A DNA stretch of 9,687 nucleotides from an uncultured Pseudanabaenaceae cyanobacterium (lineage in GTDB: Bacteria; Cyanobacteriota; Cyanobacteriia; PCC-9006; JAAUQQ01): contig CALLPZ010000309.1 in the NCBI GenBank assembly GCA_938015405.1, positions 1 to 9,687 on the forward strand, read 5' to 3'. Below are positions 6,434 to 9,687 of the stretch, in pieces (the stretch's first letter is position 1; each line of letters begins with the position of its first letter). The position numbers and the translations under genes are program-made. The notes beneath the pieces are model-generated. The model was not told where the DNA came from, made no database searches, and saw only the letters and a program-made list of their open reading frames with translations.

Positions 6434-6486
6434 TTTCGGCTTCGCTCAGCCAACGCCTTCTGCTCGGTCGCGAAGCAAAGCTGAAA
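6434..6486. terminator. Inverted repeats filling the gap between two convergent stops
   Basis: The 54 bp between the methyltransferase stop and the Hsp70-like stop contains two competing stems. The outer one pairs TTTCGGCTT (6434-6442) with AAGCTGAAA (6478-6486), 9 bp with one G-U. The inner one pairs GCTTCGC (6439-6445) with GCGAAGC (6470-6476), 7 bp perfect. They share bases and cannot fully form at the same time. There is no T run, so the termination role is inferred from position. Confidence 0.4.
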
Positions 6487-8064
6487 CTAAGACAATTGCA
6501 AGACCACCTGGTCATCTACCAGGGTATTGAGCGTCAGCACATCCTCCACCGTCATCCGCAAGAAGCGATCGCGATCCACCCGAAAGAAGACCTGAATGCG
6601 ATCAATCCCTGGGTTGCCCAGAGGATCTAACTTAATAACCCTCGCTCCATCCTTGTCATTCAGAGGCTGCACTGCAGATTGGCCTGTGGCAAGGCTACGG
6701 GTGATTAGGCGATCGCCATCAAAGTAGACCTCAGTCGTGCTGGTTTCCGCTCCCAACTCCCCTAACACAACCTCAATACCCGGCTGATTCTCCACCGAAG
6801 CGCCAAAGGTAAACATCACCGGCTCCGCCATGGGATAGGGTTGCCCCGCCTGGATGATGGGATGCCAATCATGGCCCTTAACGCGGTGGTTCCAATAGCG
6901 AATGCCGTAGCGGTGATACAGGAAGTCCTTAATTTCAATGCCCTGGGCCAATTGCAGGGCGCCCTGGGCGATAGCTTCGAAGGGGCGATCGCTGCGAATC
7001 TTGCTCTCCTCAAAGTAGCCCTTCAGCCAATCCTGCACTGCAGGAATTTGGCTCGTCCCCCCCACCAGCAACACTCCTTCTATATCAGGTACATTCACCC
7101 CCTGGCGGCGAGCCTGCTGAAGCACCTGCTCCATCGCCTTATCCAACTGTTCAAAGAAGCCCTTCGACCTCAAGAGCGTTTCAAACTGCTCTCGACTAGC
7201 CTTCAGCTCATAGCTCTCAAAGCTCTCATCATCAAAATAGGTTTCACTGGCTTGAGTTTGCAGCGAGAGCTGAATTTTCAGTCGTTCCGCCAAACGTGTC
7301 ACCAAGGGCGTAGGCTCAAAACCATATTGCTGAGCGAGGGCCTGGGCCAGCCAACCATCTAAATCCGTCCCTCCAAGATTCTGCCCTGCCTTGGCCAGAA
7401 CTTTGGCCACCTCGACTCGCTGTGCCGATTCCTCAGAAAAATCCTTCTTGCCCCACTTGAGCACAAAGCCCGTTGCCTGCTTCACGGTCTCCCGCTGGAG
7501 CTGCACCAAGGACAAGTCGAGCGTCCCCCCGCCAAAATCGACCACCAGTAATAGGTCACAATCCGCCATGCCATAGCCGAGGGCTGCCGCTGTGGGCTCA
7601 TCCAACATACGGACGTTCTCTACCGCATCGCCCAGTGCAGCCCCCAGCCAGTGACGATAGGCCTCAAAGCTATCCACAGGGACCGTCACAACGAGGGAAT
7701 CCAAGGGCAAGGGCACCTGCTTTACCGCAGCCAGGGTCTGTTGCAAAAATGCTTCACCAATGGCCTCAAAGCTTAAGCTCCGGCCATCTAGCTCTGGCAA
7801 AAAGCCCTGCACATCCGAGCCGATGCCCCGCTTGAAGCCTCGGAAGAAGCGGGGGTCATTTTTGAGATCTAGGCCGCGATCGCGCACAGCCTGACCAATC
7901 AAAGCTTCTTCCTGCTCCCAATAGACAAGACTCGGCACCAAAGGAGGACTCCCCCCCTGGGACAGACTCAAGCCCGGCAAAGCCACAGTCTCGGCCTGCT
8001 CCGTCGCCGGGTTCCAGCGGGCAACCACGGTATTACTCGTGCCAAAGTCAATTGCAAGGCTCAT
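6487..8064 (-). CDS. Hsp70-family protein, short DnaK-like paralogue lacking the lid
   Basis: This is an ATP-dependent chaperone of the Hsp70/actin fold, cytoplasmic, 525 residues from ATG 8064. The nucleotide-binding domain is complete: phosphate-1 IDFGTSNTVV (5-14), GFKRGIG with Lys78 at the place of DnaK Lys70, LDEPTAAALGYG (154-165), phosphate-2 DFGGGTLDLS (176-185), GGTDLD (231-236) and adenosine motif LLVGGTSQIP (332-341). After about residue 375 a region of about 150 residues ending in IDRIQVFFRVDRDRFLRMTVED (488-509) matches the beta-sandwich substrate domain. The protein then stops at about 525 residues, where DnaK (about 638) continues with a helical lid, so the lid is absent. A start 17 codons upstream (8115) is possible but would place residues before the usual first strand. 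No grpE, dnaJ or second dnaK is nearby. Substrate and co-chaperone are unknown. It is not the main DnaK, going by length and divergence. Confidence 0.92.
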   Translation of the reverse strand: MSLAIDFGTSNTVVARWNPATEQAETVALPGLSLSQGGSPPLVPSLVYWEQEEALIGQAVRDRGLDLKNDPRFFRGFKRGIGSDVQGFLPELDGRSLSFEAIGEAFLQQTLAAVKQVPLPLDSLVVTVPVDSFEAYRHWLGAALGDAVENVRMLDEPTAAALGYGMADCDLLLVVDFGGGTLDLSLVQLQRETVKQATGFVLKWGKKDFSEESAQRVEVAKVLAKAGQNLGGTDLDGWLAQALAQQYGFEPTPLVTRLAERLKIQLSLQTQASETYFDDESFESYELKASREQFETLLRSKGFFEQLDKAMEQVLQQARRQGVNVPDIEGVLLVGGTSQIPAVQDWLKGYFEESKIRSDRPFEAIAQGALQLAQGIEIKDFLYHRYGIRYWNHRVKGHDWHPIIQAGQPYPMAEPVMFTFGASVENQPGIEVVLGELGAETSTTEVYFDGDRLITRSLATGQSAVQPLNDKDGARVIKLDPLGNPGIDRIQVFFRVDRDRFLRMTVEDVLTLNTLVDDQVVLQLS

Positions 8065-8540
8065 GGGCAAGACCGATTTCGCAAAAAGCAACTGCAATTC
8101 TCGGAGAGAAAGCAACTCTTCAGAAGTGTCTCATTTCTTTAGAAACGGCTTTGCTGTTCGTTACAAAAATGGCATGAAAGCAAACGCAAGCCGAAAACCA
8201 CAATTCTCCTCGAATATTTATCGCCTCAGTAGCGGAAGATTCCTATTTCTTCCAAGGAAGTAGCTGAACTTTCATTTCAGACTTCCCCTCACTGCGTAAA
8301 CTCTTTTTGCGGTTCGCCCGATCTATAAAACCGTTGGGGTATCAATGGATTTAAGGCCAGTCTGGCATTCCGCAATGAATAAAGTTCGACCTCATTGCTC
8401 CAGACCGTTCTGAACTAACAAAGCGATAACCTTTTGCCCCAGAATCTCCAATTCTTGAGTCGGGCAAAGTTAGCAAAGACAACTCTCTTTTGGAGGTCTT
8501 TAGTTTTGTTTGAGTTTTATTACATTCTCCCATCGCGAAA
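8065..8540. other. Divergent intergenic region, Hsp70-like / small unknown gene
   Basis: This 476-bp stretch is AT-richer than its neighbours and has no recognised gene. The plus frame 8039-8263 and minus frame 8569-8351 have no domain-like features and overlap real starts, so I leave them out. It holds the candidate Hsp70-like promoter at 8138-8166. A TATAAA at about 8324-8329 lacks a good -35 at the right spacing. A GGAGG near 8492-8496 is too far from ATG 8541 to serve it as a ribosome site. The long leader could hold regulatory RNA structure, but I found no strong hairpin. Confidence 0.4.
8138..8166 (-). promoter_or_regulatory. Candidate promoter for the Hsp70-like gene
   Basis: On the minus strand TTGTAA (plus 8161-8166) and TCTAAA (plus 8138-8143) are separated by 17 bp and match the sigma-70 consensus at four of six positions each. 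Initiation here would leave a leader of about 65-70 nt. I see no CIRCE inverted repeat (TTAGCACTC-N9-GAGTGCTAA), so HrcA control of heat-shock genes is not supported. Confidence 0.3.
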
Positions 8541-8882
8541 ATGGTGGCTTGGCCCATGAACTTCAGCAACCAGCTTGTTCGCCTCGTTCTCGACTTTTAC
8601 CGTGAAGATCCCGAAGAGTATCGGGCGATCGCAGCTTTGCAGAACTGCCATCTCTCTCGTCGATGGGGCACGCTGCGCATTGCCTGCGACGATGCTCGTA
8701 CCGCCGAGGATTTGATTCGTGCTATCGACTGCATTCGGGAGCCCGTCGCCAAGCTGCGCCTCGCGAAGCGCATGAAGATTTTTGTAGATGGCACCTTCAG
8801 CCAGGTTTTCCCTGTAAACGCCCCGGGCTATGGCGTTGATACTGCATCTCCTCAATGGGGTAAATCAGGCTTTTTCTTCTAA
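8541..8882 (+). CDS. Small hypothetical protein, 113 residues
   Basis: I do not recognise this protein. Counted from the second ATG (8556) it is 108 residues. It has a helical N-terminus (NFSNQLVRLVLDFYRED), an EEYRAIAALQNCHLSRRWGTLRIACDD segment (20-46) and a helix AEDLIRAIDCIREPVAKLRLAKRM (50-73). The C-terminal part MKIFVDGTFSQVFPVNAPGYGVD (73-95) looks like a small beta unit and is followed by a Trp/Phe tail ending GKSGFFF. There is no signal peptide or membrane helix. The alternation of conserved-type motifs and the HIP1 site inside the frame (8625-8632) argue for a real cyanobacterial gene. ATG 8541 gives the longest form; ATG 8556 is equally plausible because MVAWP looks like a random extension and neither start has a Shine-Dalgarno. 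It lies 212 bp upstream of rpoZ on the same strand, far enough to be separately expressed. A role cannot be assigned. Confidence 0.72.
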   Translation: MVAWPMNFSNQLVRLVLDFYREDPEEYRAIAALQNCHLSRRWGTLRIACDDARTAEDLIRAIDCIREPVAKLRLAKRMKIFVDGTFSQVFPVNAPGYGVDTASPQWGKSGFFF

Positions 8883-8884
8883 GG

Positions 8885-8904
8885 CTCAACGATGAAGTGT
8901 TGAG
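8885..8904 (+). terminator. Weak hairpin after the small unknown gene
   Basis: CTCAAC (8885-8890) pairs with GTTGAG (8899-8904), extendable by one G-U pair, directly after the TAA stop. There is no following T run (TGGAGTCG), so it may be a 3' stabilising hairpin rather than an intrinsic terminator. Confidence 0.3.
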
Positions 8905-9094
8905 TGGAGTCGTACAACCAGGGTTTGGAATCTTGCGTTACGTCTTACGGCTTTGAGAAAGCAATCGCACAAAACGAAACCTTCCAAACGAAAGACGGGT
9001 CTGGTATGGACCAAGTCAGGGACTCACCATCTGTCCTGAACTAGTCTCACCAAAAGCCAGCTAGTATAGGGGAAGTATTGTTTTTGGCAAGTTT

Positions 9095-9322
9095 ATGGCT
9101 AAGCGTCCTAACTTCGAATCTTCCCAGCTTATGGTTCGCGCAGAAGAGCTCATCAGCGCTGCATCTAACCGGTACCGCATCACGGTGCAGGTTGCGAACC
9201 GAGCGAAGCGTCGCCGCTATGAAGACTTCGAGAGCAATGAAGACTCTGGAATCAAGCCCGTTATGCGCGCCATCATTGAGATGTCCGACGAGCTAACCCA
9301 GCCTGAGATCATCGGCGACTAA
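9095..9322 (+). CDS. rpoZ: RNA polymerase omega subunit
   Basis: Omega is the small subunit that wraps the C-terminal end of beta' (in cyanobacteria the split beta'), assists core assembly and in cyanobacteria influences sigma-factor recruitment. The 75 residues match the short cyanobacterial type (about 76 residues; ycf61 in algal plastids). The sequence begins MAKRPNFESSQLMVRAEELISAAS and holds the conserved core NRYRITVQVANRAKRRRYEDFE (about 26-47), corresponding to the NRYxLVxxxAxRAR motif of bacterial omega. It ends SGIKPVMRAIIEMSDELTQPEIIGD, which gives the expected acidic C-terminus. ATG 9095 is the only sensible start; no strong Shine-Dalgarno precedes it (GTTTTTGGCAAGTTT). TAGTAT at 9062-9067 could be a -10 without a convincing -35, which would make the leader very short. 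A strong terminator lies 35 bp after the stop, so rpoZ looks monocistronic. Confidence 0.94.
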   Translation: MAKRPNFESSQLMVRAEELISAASNRYRITVQVANRAKRRRYEDFESNEDSGIKPVMRAIIEMSDELTQPEIIGD

Positions 9323-9357
9323 CTCCAATCCATCGTCTGAGACCCAGCCGTTTCGGA

Positions 9358-9403
9358 ATGTAAAAGGGCCTGCACATCTATTAATGTGTGGGCCCTTTTA
9401 CAT
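9358..9403 (+). terminator. Strong intrinsic terminator after rpoZ
   Basis: The arms 9358-9377 and 9384-9403 pair over 20 bp, with two adjacent wobble pairs (9371-9372 with 9389-9390), around the loop CTATTA. The core is AAAAGGGCC / GGCCCTTTT, so the A tract before the GC stem and the U tract after it form the classic intrinsic layout and would also work from the opposite strand. It separates rpoZ from the gene at the right edge. Confidence 0.85.
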
Positions 9404-9546
9404 GGGGAAAGGTCGAACAACTCGGCTTGGGATAGCACTGGCACGTCATCACAAGTCACGAAGCCCTAAGTTCTATTCCATAATACGAGGAGAGCAAAGC
9501 AATCAAACGGTCACCCATACGACCCACCCACCAACGAGTTACTGCA

Positions 9547-9687
9547 ATGGGTAAGAAGCAATCTAGAGTTCTGAAACAGCTGCTGGCGGGTCAAATCCCA
9601 ACCATACCCAGCAGCCTCAATCGTTGGTTCCCAGCGGTCCTCATCGCCACAATGATGGCCCTATCAACCGTAGTGGTGGCCGCCGAA
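9547..9687 (+). CDS. N-terminus of an exported or membrane-anchored protein (runs off right edge)
   Basis: From ATG 9547 the frame stays open for 47 codons to the window edge. It encodes a basic start (MGKKQSRVLKQ), a polar stretch (about 12-26) and then a hydrophobic segment RWFPAVLIATMMALSTVVV (about 26-44) followed by AAE. That is the layout of a Sec signal peptide with a possible cleavage after Ala-Ala, or of a signal anchor. The mature part is outside the window, so the function is unknown. CATAAT at 9479-9484 could be a -10 about 60 nt upstream, without a clear -35. There is no Shine-Dalgarno directly before the ATG. The terminator after rpoZ suggests this gene starts its own transcript. 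Confidence 0.6.
   Translation, partial: MGKKQSRVLKQLLAGQIPTIPSSLNRWFPAVLIATMMALSTVVVAAE

Noticed and set aside
6841..7362. Plus-strand frame of 173 codons inside the Hsp70-like gene
   Set aside because: It is antisense to the well-supported nucleotide-binding and substrate domains; its Leu/Ala/Gln-rich content reflects the antisense of Hsp70 codons.
1..9687. CRISPR array, tRNA or rRNA genes, insertion sequences
   Set aside because: I found no regularly spaced direct repeats, no tRNA cloverleaf with a TTCRANYC arm, no rRNA segments and no transposase-like frame.

Overview
The window is a stretch of cyanobacterial chromosome. The strongest organism clue is the octamer GCGATCGC (HIP1, the highly iterated palindrome of many cyanobacteria), which I count 11 times in 9.7 kb; chance would give well under one. 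The short omega subunit (rpoZ/ycf61 type), a class II type EPSP synthase and a lone chromosomal-type DNA methyltransferase fit a cyanobacterium outside the marine picocyanobacteria. I cannot name the genus.

Layout, left to right. The start of alaS (alanyl-tRNA synthetase) runs off the left edge on the minus strand. A 657-bp stretch without a recognised gene follows. Next is a plus-strand diguanylate cyclase with a degenerate receiver domain, which converges on a minus-strand unknown gene of 161 codons across a perfect hairpin. After a 316-bp gap comes aroA (plus), which converges on a minus-strand ParA-family ATPase across a palindromic 'GTAGGGAC' repeat. The ParA gene diverges from a plus-strand beta-class DNA methyltransferase over 346 bp. 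The methyltransferase converges on a minus-strand Hsp70-like gene, with an inverted repeat packed into the 54 bp between them. A 476-bp gap follows, then a small unknown plus-strand gene, then rpoZ with a very strong terminator, and finally the start of a plus-strand gene encoding an N-terminal hydrophobic export or anchor segment that runs off the right edge.

How the genes relate. No two adjacent genes clearly form an operon. Gene orientation alternates, there are three convergent pairs each with a hairpin between them, and most plus-strand genes have their own leader of 140 to 480 bp. The content mixes housekeeping genes (alaS, aroA, rpoZ) with regulatory or maintenance genes (c-di-GMP synthesis, ParA ATPase, DNA methylation, Hsp70-like chaperone). 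I looked for a new multi-gene system and found no convincing one. The items most worth a second look are the lidless Hsp70 paralogue, the ParA with no ParB, the solitary methyltransferase, the palindromic repeat after aroA and the two conserved-looking unknown proteins.
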